This document shows, piece by piece, positions 37,966 through 47,931 of a stretch of 64,000 nt of DNA; positions within the stretch are counted from its first letter, which is position 1, and each line of letters opens with the position of its first letter. The notes beneath the pieces were generated by a model. That model saw nothing but the letters and a program-made list of their open reading frames with translations, was not told the origin of the DNA and ran no database searches. Source of the stretch: Acanthornis magna (lineage: Eukaryota > Chordata > Aves > Passeriformes > Acanthizidae); contig JAWUZG010000056.1 in NCBI GenBank assembly GCA_036785705.1, forward strand, positions 13,254,501 through 13,318,500, written 5' to 3'. Position numbers and translations under genes: made by a program.

Positions 37966-40900
37966 AGGATTTACCTATACCAGGGGCTGGGAGTGGAGAT
38001 GCTCCTTGGCGTTTGTATGACCATAACTCTGACTCATTTTTATCAAGTGCTGTCCCTGCAGCCTGTCCTGGGCAGGACTGTTCCTGCTCAAGTCCATGTC
38101 TGCGTGGAGGTGTGGATTGTCCATCTCTTGTGCAAGTCGGGCGAGGAAGAGCTGTTTCTCCTGATTGATTATGCAAACACCCTCTGTATCAACAGCACAT
38201 CCTTAGAGGCTGAGCTACATCTCCTTTTTGGCTACTGAAGAAGCTTTATTATTTTTTATTACATTTTTTCCAAGCCTTGCACTGGCTGCCACAAGAGAAA
38301 GGACATGGTAGGAGAGGAAGCAGGGCAGTGTCAGCTGGGGACATGCTCCGAGCCAGGTCATGGCTGTCAGCTAAAGACATGGCACAGCTGGCATGTGGGA
38401 GGATGCTCCAGACACCACAAGGTCTGCTGAACGTCAGTGGGATGGAGGGCTGGCTGAGATTCCTTGGCTTTCTCTCGCCTTAGCACGCAGAAAAAAGCCA
38501 GGGCTAATATAAAAGGAACCCGCTCAAAGTATCGATCTTCATGTCTCTGTCAAGGTCTAAGCAGGAGGGAGGGCCCAGCTCTTGGGAAGCCCTGGCATCT
38601 CTTCCTGTGGGGTATTTCCATGCCAGGAAAAGAAGCATTCTTAGGAGGAGCTGCAAAGTTGAAATGAAAGCGGTGCCTTTGAACGGCACGAGGTGAAGAG
38701 GCAGTCAAAGGCAGCGGAGGCAGTGGGGGCTCTGCCCAGGGGCACGGCAGCTCCGGCAGGAAAGCTTTGGGACAGTCCTGGGAGCTGCTTCCCATTGCTA
38801 AACTGGCACGTGAATGCTGCACCGCTTTGCCTGATTAGTATTTCAGTTCAGCCAAGCAAATCCATTTGGGAGCACGGAGGAGTGAAGGATTAACAGCAGT
38901 GGAGGTCTGGATAAACGCTGCCATTGCTCTCTGCTCCTGCTGGCAGGGCTGTTCAGCCCTGTGTTCTCCTTGGGCTCTGTGAGAGTTCTTCAGGCATGGG
39001 CTGTGCAGTCCTTGCTCTCCTGAGGGCACAGCTTTGCTCTCCTGCCCCTGCTCTGCCTTGGGGACCTCTCTGCTCTTCGGGGCCAGAGGAGATGCTCGGC
39101 TGTGTTGGAGCACCTGTGGCCTCTGCTTGTGTCTCTCCAGCATCTGCCCTCTCTCTCACCTGCTGCCTCGGACACACCACCTGCTCTGGGACATGCTTGG
39201 GAATAGTTCATTTAAATCCTTTTTTTTTTTCCATACAGAAATGTCACATCTATTGAATTGAGCGGCCAGTTCTCATGAAATTTGATTTCAGAATGCTTCC
39301 TCGGCGTGATCTTTAACACCTCTGAAACATTCTACCCTAAATGCATTCTGTTTTGCAATGATTTAAACCAGAAATTCGTTACATTCTGCCTCCCTGTCTA
39401 GCAAGAGAGATTAAAACCCTAAAAGGATTGAAATTGATATGGAATCCTCCAGGTTTGGAAAGAGAAGCTCATTCACAAGGAATTAAAAGAAAACTCACTG
39501 TGGAATTAAATGAATTTCAGAACTGCAAATTCCCTAGATTTGGAAACATTTTGGTTTCTTTCCAGCTTCATTTTCAAGAGTGTAGGAGAGCTGGGATGTA
39601 CAGCTGACAGCTGCCCTGTCTTCTGTTCATTTCCTTCCTGCTCTGTGTACCAAACTGCTGAGTACCTAGGGAGGGAGCTGCTCTGAATATGGGGTTTCTG
39701 TCCCAAAAAGTGCTCTCTGGGAGCAGACACAGAGTGCTAGGCCAAAAGCTCCCAGCTGTGCAGGGAGGGCCTGGACCATGGGGAGCCTGTAATTCTCGGT
39801 GGGAGTTCATAGGATTGGGCAGGATTAAAGGCTGACAGGAGTAGTTTTTAACTGCTGGCTCTCATGGGTGATAGTGACAACCTTTTGGAGAGGGCTCCAT
39901 CTGTACCTTCATTCACGGCCACAGGGGTGAGGCTTTGGCCGAGATTTAGACTTTAATGCCTTTTTGGATTTGGGTCTTGTCCCCCTACGAACATCTAAAA
40001 GGGTTGCTGAGAAATCCAGGTCTTAGGTGAGAAGGTGACAGGTGATGATAAAAGACGTCAGGTCCCATCAGTCTTCGAGTTTTCCTTTGGCTTGTGTTTC
40101 ATGAGGGTGCAGGAATTGTTGTCAGGTTCTTCTTGGCTGTTTCCAAGCCAGCATCTTGTCAGCACCTTTGATAAATTCAGAAAATTCAGCCTGCACACCT
40201 CGGGGCCAAAGCTGAGCAGCAGCTGAGGGCAGGCAGAGTGTGTCTCTGAAAAGATACTGTGCTTTTCCATGACTTCTGTGTCACACACGAGGGAGGTTTC
40301 TGTCCCCTTCTGAAGTCGAGTAAAGGTGGTTCCTGCAGGCAAGCTGATGGGCTAGAAGGACCTGCTTGAGAGTGTTACTGCTGCTTCAAGCTTGCATCTT
40401 GTCAGGAAGGCTTTTTTGACTTAGGTGTCATCCTTTTCTCTCGTATCCTTCACGATAATTTTTCCAAGGCCAAATGGAAGTTCAGCATACTAAACACACC
40501 TGAGATATCTTCAGCACCTCTTGCCTTGCTCTGTATTCTCTTTTACAGGAGCTGCCTCTTTCCAGGATGTATTTTCTTCTTGCTGCCTGTTCTGTTTTCT
40601 TCATCCCTTTTTCCTCAAGCCAGGTGAAGATTTTTCCTTTTGTTTTCTCTTCAGACCTGAGACTTGCCGCTGACATGTGTAGTAAAAAGTCATATTTTGG
40701 CTCAATACTACATTTTGCCTTTCCATCACCACACTGTCCTAGGTGGACTGGGCTATAAACCTCCCTCTAATTTATTACTTTGCTTTCTGTGTTCTTCATC
40801 TTTACTGCAAATTGAAAACACGTCTCTGTAGGGTGCTCCAACCAGAAACAGGGGCCTTGGTGATTGTAATGTTCCAAACAATTCATTTCAAGCACCAACG

Positions 40901-42069
40901 TGATCATTATAGTTTGTCGTTTCTGGAGAGTAGTTAAACCTCGTGTAATGAGGTTGCCAATTATCCCTGGTACTCCCCGATGTGCAGTGACAAATCAAAG
41001 CTGCTTGGTGTACATAAGTGTGTGTGTTTGTCAAGCCCGTGGCCTGTCACCCACAGAGGGACAATGTTTGGTGCCCTGGCACGGGTGTTGCTTGGGAAAA
41101 GCTGGGAAGTCAAGGGGTTGGTGGGGGATGTTGGAGAACTTTGGGACATCTGCCCCAGGTTCCTCCCCACCTGCAGGTGATGCCGTGACCAACGCTGCGC
41201 AGGGATGGCCTGAAGAGTTGGGTTAAAGTAGTTCAGCAGTGAAAAGAGGTGTCGTGTTCTCCTCAGTGCACTGGGAATGGCTTTTGTGCCGTTTCTGGAG
41301 CGCGTCGGGTGCGTCGGGATGAGGATGGTGAATGAGCTCGTCCTTCTGGGAGTGGGAGGCTGAGTCTCTGTGCCGTGTCTGGCGCAGCTTGTGGGTTCTC
41401 CAGGAAGATTTGTGAGACTCTTTTGACTCCAAAAGACTTTTCCCACTTGGCAGATGGACTTCAATTGAGATTTATAGCTCCAAAGGGCTGCTCCAAATTG
41501 TTCAGGTAACCTCTGAGCCAGTAAGGTACAGGTTAATGTTTACCATGACTCCTGCTGGGCTGGCTCCAGTGAAGAAGCACCATCCTCAGCTGTTGTGTTC
41601 CCCAGGGCTTCACTGTCCCCCAGAAGGCATTTCCATTCCCCCTCCATGCCCAGCACCAAATGCCAGGCAGCTGAAGACATGTCACTCTAGTCTATTGAGG
41701 GATTTTTAAACTTCACTGCTGACTTTTAATCTTTTTCCCAGAGGTATTTCACCCCAAGAACTGAGACAGATAAGGCAGCAGCAGGTGTCAAATGATTGAT
41801 CTTAACAAATGGCAGTAGCAAGATGAAAGGATATTCAATTCTATAGGGAGCCTCCTGTCATTTCCCTTAGAAGATGAAAGAGAACAAGCTGGCCCTGGCT
41901 GAGGAGATGGTGGAGGCTGCCAGACACTGCTTGAGTTGTCTGTGCTCTCCTTGCCCTGGGTTTTGGGTCACTCTGCCTGCTGGTACAGAGTCCTGTTGCA
42001 GTGGACAGTGGTCAGACGTGCAACAGAGGAGAGGATCTGTCCCAGGAAACTCACAGGGAGCAGAAGCAA

Positions 42070-42400
42070 TAATCGTGGAATCACAGAAAGGTTTGGGTCA
42101 GAAGGGACCTTAAAAATCATCTGTTCCAGACCCCTCACCGTGTACAGGGACACCTTCCACTAGACCAGGTTGCTCAAAGCCTCATCCAGCCTGGCCTTGA
42201 ACACTGCAGGGGCATCCACACCTTCTCTGGGCAACTGTTCCAGTGTCTCACACCCTCACAAGTAAAGAATTCCTTCCTTGTATCTGATCTAATCCCTCCC
42301 TCTTCCCGTTTAAAGCCATTACTCGTTGCCCTGTCACTACACACACTTTGCAAAAGTCCCACTCCAGCTCTCCTGGAGCCCCTTTGGGTGATGAAGTGCT
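42070..42400 (-). mobile_element. CR1 LINE 3'-end fragment (~330 bp)
   Basis: The + strand starts near AATCGTGGAATCACAGAAAG and continues through AAGGGACCTTAAAAATCATC, CCACTAGACCAGGTTGCTC, CCAGCCTGGCCTTGAACACT, TTCTCTGGGCAAC, GTAAAGAATTCCTTCC and GTTTAAAGCCATTACTCG. The order and spacing match the reverse complement of an avian CR1 3' UTR plus the end of ORF2. Similarity fades after about 42380-42400. It is 5'-truncated and inactive. A fresher copy than the one at 37.8 kb, judging by how much consensus-like sequence remains. Confidence 0.92.
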
Positions 42401-42918
42401 GCGACTTGTAGCCCAGCACTGCCAGGTGAGGCACTCAGGAGGGGTTCCTCTCCTGTGTGAGATGCTGCAATAACTCTGCAAATGTTTTGCTGTCCACCCC
42501 AAGCACAGAAGATGGATTTTGACCTCGGTAATGCATGATGGTTGGGTGCCAACTTCAGAAATAAATGTCCGTGATCTTTAACTCCCTCCTGCAAAAGGCA
42601 GGCTGTCATCACTATCCTTCGGTGGATAAAGTTAGAGCTAGACCCTTAGTGTCTTTGGATTTAAATTGGCACAAAGCTACATCTCAAGGAATCCATTAAT
42701 CTTGAACAAACTGAACTCCCGAGGCACAACAGGCATTAATACCTTAAATATGGCTTTTCAAGCTCAGTACTGCCAAGTCCACCTTTGCATTTTCTATATT
42801 TTTCCTGGCAAGAAGGGGAAATTCTGTAGGTGGCCACCAGGCAATTGAAGGAAGCAGCAGGTGGCTTCTGAAATTTATCCATGTCTGAATTCTCCCATCC
42901 CTATTCCTCCCACACAGT

Positions 42919-42957
42919 ATTTTTTCTCTTTTCTCTTTTCTTTTTCTTTTTTTCCCC
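42919..42957 (+). repeat. Polypyrimidine (CTTTT)n-like tract
   Basis: About 39 bases of almost only T and C, including repeated CTTTT. It lies in an intron about 1.4 kb before the next exon and is not linked to a used acceptor. Confidence 0.85.
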
Positions 42958-44384
42958 TGTTCTACTAAAAATTACTATGCCTCTTGCACCTTAATCATGT
43001 TCAGTAAATCCTCAGGAGCAAGAATTTTATACAGCTCGGAAAAACATTTCTGATATAACTGTGGAGTGGCCTCTTCCAAAAAGGTTAGATCAAACCTAAT
43101 TATAACCCTTTTTTCCGCTGTCCTCAAGAAAGAACCAAGGGCACCCAAGCAGAGCTTTGACAAAGAGCTGTGCATTCTCTGTGGAGGCCAGTGCAAAAAA
43201 ATTCCTGAGGGAAAACAGAAGCTAGCACCAGAGAAATATCATCTGCCAGCCCCTGTTGCACTGTAGGGAATGTGGGGGATGGATTTTCAAAATGCAAATA
43301 GGGGTCCGTTGAGGCTTCACTACACTACATCAAGGTAATTTTCAAACTTAATGATTTTCACATTTAATTCAGGGAGAAATTAGTCATCAGGTATTGAGAC
43401 AAAGCAAGGCTCTCTTCTGTACTGGGATGCTCTCCTCTTCAAGCTGTGTTATCTCGACAATAATTAAAATGCTCGCTGGAGTAGAAAACGTGCGATCTGA
43501 TTCATTAGCCAGATTTCCCTTTGTAGGGTAACTCCTGTTTGCTTATGGGAAATTGAGACGGGCTTGGAGGAGAGAGGACTCTGGGCACTGGTGATCTGAA
43601 GGGGACAGCCAGGGGATCCTGAAGCCAAAGCCCTGTGCATGTGTCCTGCACAGTGAACAGCTCAGCACATCCTCTGCCACCCTCCCAGGCACCAAGGCTA
43701 GGAGGGTCTCCGTGAAGGCTCTGGTTTACTGGAGAAGCTTTAGGTTATGGGAACACACAGACTGAGGTGCCTGTCCCAGGCAGGAGGACCCTTGTGCCAT
43801 GGGTATCCATGGGCCAGGCTAAGGCAGAGAGCTTCAGCTTGCTGAAAACACCCACGTGTGCTGCACGAAGGTGACCAGCAGTGAGTTTGAAATAGGAAAA
43901 TGAAGCAAATCTGGATGGCAGGAGAAGGAAAAGCCAAGGTGTGAGCTGGGTTAGTTTGTCCCTGAAAGCTTGCAAGAATTTATGCTGAATACAGCACTCG
44001 TGGCCCCCATGGGCTGGCTCAGTGCTGTTCATGGGGAGCAGGTAGGGACAGGAGAAGGAGAAGAAAGAGCACCCCAGGTGTTGATTGACTTCCCTAGGGG
44101 GGAAACAAAAAGCAATATTGGAAATTTTGCTCATTCTTCCGATTTTCAAAATCGTCTGTAATAGTAAATAATGGCAGGTGATTTCTTTTTGCACCCTCTT
44201 TGGTACTTGAATCTTTGGGTTGCATTGTTTGGGTGTTTCACTTTGTTTTGGTGCTCCTGCATTTCAAGCAGCTTGTCTGCAGAACAGGAAGAATGAGTTT
44301 ACCCTTCAGGAGAGGAGAAAGGCACCTCCAGCACCTCAAGTAAAGTCTACCCAAAAACACCTCTCCCTTTTTCCTCTCCTCTAG

Positions 44385-44549
44385 TGATCCCCAAAGTGAC
44401 TAAGCACCTGCTCTCCAACCCTGTGTTCACCTGCATCATCCTGGCAGCCTGCATGGAGATCGCGGTGGTGGCTGGCTTCGCCGCCTTCCTGGGGAAATAC
44501 CTGGAGCAGCAGTTCAACCTCACCACCTCATCTGCCAACCAGCTCCTGG
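44385..44549 (+). CDS. SLCO3A1: SLCO3A1 exon: TM7
   Basis: This 165-nt exon begins after CCTCTCCTCTAG and ends before GTGAGT. It encodes VIPKVTKHLLSNPVFTCI, then the hydrophobic helix IILAACMEIAVVAGFAAFLG (TM7) and KYLEQQFNLTTSSANQLLG. The segment is essentially identical to the mammalian protein from memory. NLT is a potential N-glycosylation sequon in the loop after TM7. Entry and exit phases are both 1. The adjacent introns are 8.8 kb and 2.2 kb. Confidence 0.96.
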
Positions 44550-44995
44550 GTGAGTAACCACAGGGGACACCGAGCCTGGGGCGTGAAAAGGTGTTTAGAA
44601 GTGTTCGGCATGGCTGGTGACTGCTACCAGTCTCGCTGGTTGGGCTGCCCAAAAAGTGACTTGTCTGACATGTAGGAATGTGTGTTAGTGGGAGGGTTGG
44701 GCTTCAGCTGTGCCGTGGCTGCAGAGCCCAGAGCTGACCTCCAGCATCCTTCCTCCTCGACTGTGCTCTCCACTGCATCCTGCTGCCATCACCAGCCCTG
44801 GAGCCAAGCCCGTTGTGTGGGAATTGGTATGGGACAGCCAGGACAGGAAAGTCTCTGAGGGCCTTGAATGTGGCAGAAAATCGGATTGCCCAAACTGCAG
44901 TTGCTCTCCAGGTGATATTGTGGCCCATTGAACTGCTTGTCTCATGGATTTGGTGCCCCACAGTTCTGCAGCCCATCTCCAGCCGGGTTAGGAAG

Positions 44996-45197
44996 CCCAG
45001 TTTCTCCTGTTGGTCACTCCTTTCCCAAGCCCAGTTTCTCCTGTTGGTCACTCCTTTCCCAAGCCCAGTTTCTCCTGTTGGTCACTCCTTTCCCAAGCCC
45101 AGTTTCTCCTGTTGGTCACTCCTTTCCCAAGCCCAGTTTCTCCTGTTGGTCACTCCTTTCCCAAGCCCAGTTTCTCCTGTTGGTCACTCCTTTCCCC
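44996..45197 (+). repeat. 34-bp minisatellite, six apparently identical units
   Basis: Units start at 44996, 45030, 45064, 45098, 45132 and 45166, each beginning CCCAGTTTCTCCTG and ending CACTCCTTTCCCAAG. The sixth breaks off at TTTCCCC. I see no mismatch between full copies, which suggests recent expansion or homogenisation. Because 34 is not a multiple of three, the array is open in three frames and gives repetitive chance frames that are not genes. Confidence 0.98.
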
Positions 45198-46629
45198 TTG
45201 GCCTGGAAATGATGAGATTGCAATGAGCAATTCAAGTACCTGAGTTAGTGCTGCTTGGTTGTCTTTCAAATGTCCCTTCTCTCTGACCCTTCCATGCTGC
45301 TGTGATTTCACGTTATATATATTTCTCGGTGTTCATTTGTTCCCTGTCAGGACACTGATGGCAGGATCTTCATTTATTTGCTGCTGCTGCTCAACGCAAG
45401 CAGGCCCAGCAATTTGTTTAGGACAGCCCTTCTCTCAGCAGCACCCAATTAAGATATCTGCAAGTTGATCTTGGATGATCTGTGACCACAGCTCGCCAGA
45501 TGGGCAGCTGGCAGTGATCTGTCAAAAATTGGGACATCAGGAAATGTCCTGATGGGTGGATCTTCATATCAAAATAAGGAGTTTACAAGCTGCTCTCCTG
45601 ACAGTTGTTTATTTTGCAGTTAAACTCATTGATATCTTCTGGATTTGGCCTGGTTTTCCAAAAGAAGCAATTCCCTGCAGTCAGCCTTGCCTCCCCCAGC
45701 GACACAGGAATTTGCTAGTGAATTTTAACACGATTTGACAGAAGGCCAGAGGTCTCAAAGTTGTTAGGCTATTCCATCTTTCCTGAAAATTAAAGGCTTG
45801 GCAAAGGAGAGTGACTTCACTGTTGGCCCAGTGGGAGAAGGGAAAAAGCTGTTTGGTGGGAGCTGGCTGGGCAGTCAGCACATGAGCACAGCGGCGTGGC
45901 CAGCAAAGAGGGCATCACCCAGAGCAGATTGCTGAGCTGGCAGTGGGAAAGGGCACTTGGATACCTCCGTGTTTCTCACAGCAACTTGTTTAAACAAAGT
46001 TATTATCAAATTTCTCACATGGCATTTAAGGCAGTCTGGAAATGCCAGGACAGGGCATCTTCTAAGCATTAGTTCAGGCAGATGAGACCTAGTGTATAAG
46101 TGGCAGAAAAGGGATAAAAGTGACCTCAAACAAGCGTAGTGTGGTAATTCCTGTCTGTGCTGCAAAGGGAGTCACTTCTGGCAGTGATTTTGCATTTCAC
46201 AGTTTAAGAAAATTTTTTAGGGAGATTGCATATTTTCAAATGCTGCTCTTGCCTAGTCTCTGAAGATCAGACTTTCTGTGAGTCACACCAGCAGGGCTCA
46301 TCCAAAGCCTCCAGACACCTCGGAAAATTCTTGACTTTATTTGTGTGCTGTCTGTTGCAGGAAGCATTAAATATGCTGCTGCTTAGGTCATGCTGGGCCA
46401 ATCTTCGCAAGCCTGGCATTCCCTCCAGCGTGGATGAGAACTGGCAGAAGATCCTGGTTCCTCCATGCAAGGCAGCATGCCCGTTTGCATCCGATCCTTT
46501 TTTTTGGGCAACCCCAGCTTGGTGCTACTCCAGCAGTTGGTGATGACAAGGTTTCCCTGTGCCAGTGCACAGATCTGGCTGCAGGAGAGCTCAGCCCTGT
46601 CACAGTGGAGTTCACTGGGCCTTGCTCGT

Positions 46630-46729
46630 GCCCCTTGCTAACTGATTTTGCCCTTTGCTCACTGATTTTGCCCCTTGCTCACTGATTTTGCCCCTTGCTA
46701 ACTGGTTTTGCCCCTTGCTAACTGATTTT
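46630..46729 (+). repeat. 20-bp minisatellite covering branch-point and pyrimidine zone
   Basis: Five 20-bp units start at 46630, 46650, 46670, 46690 and 46710. The consensus is GCCCCTTGCTAACTGATTTT, with single changes in copies 2, 3 and 4. Copies 1, 4 and 5 contain GCTAACT and copies 2 and 3 contain GCTCACT; both fit the vertebrate branch-site pattern. In copy 5 the likely branch A (46721) is 19 nt from the end of the acceptor AG at 46740, and in copy 4 the equivalent A (46701) is 39 nt away. The pyrimidine-rich part of each unit may also serve as U2AF binding sequence. Confidence 0.95.
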
Positions 46730-46740
46730 TCTTCCTGCAG

Positions 46741-46939
46741 GGATGACAGCAATCCCATGTGCGTGTCTGGGCATATTCCTGGGTGGCCTCCTGGTGAAGA
46801 AGCTCAGCCTGTCTGCCCTGGGAGCCATCAGGATGGCCATGCTGGTGAACCTGGTGTCCACTGCTTGCTACGTGTCCTTCCTGTTCCTGGGGTGCGACAC
46901 AGGACCCGTGGCAGGGGTTACTGTTCCCTATGGAAACAA
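46741..46939 (+). CDS. SLCO3A1: SLCO3A1 exon: TM8-TM9
   Basis: This 199-nt exon starts after TCTTCCTGCAG and ends before GTGAGT. It encodes G-MTAIPCACLGIFLGGLLV (TM8), the basic turn KKLSLSALGAIR, and MAMLVNLVSTACYVSFLFLG (TM9). It then enters extracellular loop 5 with CDTGPVAGVTVPYGN. Entry phase is 1, exit phase 2: the final AA joins C of the next exon to make Asn, giving N-N-S-T at the junction with overlapping N-glycosylation sequons. It matches mammalian SLCO3A1 closely. Its acceptor region is the unusual 20-bp minisatellite described separately. Confidence 0.96.
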
Positions 46940-47792
46940 GTGAGTCCGCAGGGAGTTTCAGGGAGCTTTACCAACACAAATCTGTGTTTCTGTCCTCAGT
47001 GGGCAGTGCTGGCCTTCAGATAGCCACAGAGAAGGCAGTGTTGTGTGATCTCTTAGTTTGGGATGTTTTCTTGCCAATCACCACTGTGAGAGTTGAGTAG
47101 CTGCAGATGACAGCAGTTTTACTAAAATCAGTCAAACTGACTCAAAAGGTGCCAGACCTGAGTCTGTACCCACAGCCACCACTGTAGCAGTGGGTCTGGT
47201 TTCTCCTGGCAGCAAGGGACATGCTCTGCTTTGTACGTTGATTTAAATGCCTGAGGGGAATTTGTAGAACCAGGTTTTAGATACCTGGGAATACAGATAT
47301 GGTGAAGAGAGAGTGCTCGTGGCTGCAGGCCCATTTTAATGTGAGAAATGAGACCCACAGTACCCTGTAGCACATGCAGGACTTGGAGAGAGTTATTTAA
47401 TATTTTCTTTTTGAGTGTTCCTGGATGCAGAGGCAACTCTTTAGATGGCAACTTCAGCCTGTCAGCTCCTTACAGTGTTCCAGAAAAACACAGAGCAATC
47501 TCCACAGCATCTCTTTGTGTTTCCTTGGGGCTTCCTGTTGAGGTAACAGGGCAGTCCAAGCCTTGTATTAGATTCCCTGTTGCAGAGAGATAGTGACCAT
47601 GGCATTTCAGTCTCCAAGGGGAAGCTGTAGCCTGGATTTCTTAGAACTGGAACCCAGCTAGCCTGCCCACTGCTTTTTTGTAATGTGTTTGCCTTAACTC
47701 TCCCCTTCAAAGCCACCTTTGTGAGGCAAGGATTGGAAAAGCTGGCTGACAATCACACTGTCCATTAATTTCTCTTTCTGTTTCTCTTACAG
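46940..47792 (+). other. SLCO3A1: SLCO3A1 intron, 0.85 kb
   Basis: The shortest intron in the window. It begins GTGAGT and ends with a T-rich tract and CTCTTACAG. Nothing else recognisable is present. Confidence 0.93.
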
Positions 47793-47931
47793 CTCAACTC
47801 CAACCTCATCTCTGGACCCATATTCCCCCTGCAATAACAACTGTGAATGCCAAACTGATTCCTTCACTCCAGTGTGTGGGGCAGACGGGGTCACATACTT
47901 ATCTGCCTGCTTTGCTGGCTGCAGCAGCACG
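47793..47931 (+). CDS. SLCO3A1: SLCO3A1 exon: Kazal-like extracellular loop 5
   Basis: This 139-nt exon encodes STPTSSLDPYSPCNNNC, then ECQTDSFTPVCGADGVTY and LSACFAGCSST. The closely spaced cysteines form the Kazal-like domain of extracellular loop 5, in which disulfides are known to be needed for surface expression of OATPs. The proline/serine stretch before the first cysteine differs from the mammalian protein; the cysteine core does not. Entry phase is 2 and exit phase 0 (the exon ends with a complete ACG codon). The donor is GTGAGT. Confidence 0.96.

Larger units (their letters stand above)
35565..44384 (+). other. SLCO3A1: SLCO3A1 intron, 8.8 kb
   Basis: This is the largest complete intron in the window. 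It holds two minus-strand CR1 fragments (about 37797-37965 and 42070-42400) and a pyrimidine tract at 42919-42957. It ends in the acceptor TCCTCTCCTCTAG. I see no other gene; the open frames within it have no recognisable domain or splice context. Confidence 0.9.
44550..46740 (+). other. SLCO3A1: SLCO3A1 intron, 2.2 kb, with two minisatellites
   Basis: It begins GTGAGT and ends TCTTCCTGCAG. It contains a 34-bp minisatellite at 44996-45197 and a 20-bp minisatellite that runs to within ~11 bp of the acceptor AG. The rest holds no recognisable gene. Confidence 0.92.

Noticed and set aside
38030..38240. Possible second transposon fragment next to the 37.8-kb CR1
   Set aside because: I could not match it to CR1 or any family I know; reported as unique intron.
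44813..45243. Repetitive Ser/Phe/Pro-rich open frames in three frames
   Set aside because: They are translations of the 34-bp minisatellite.
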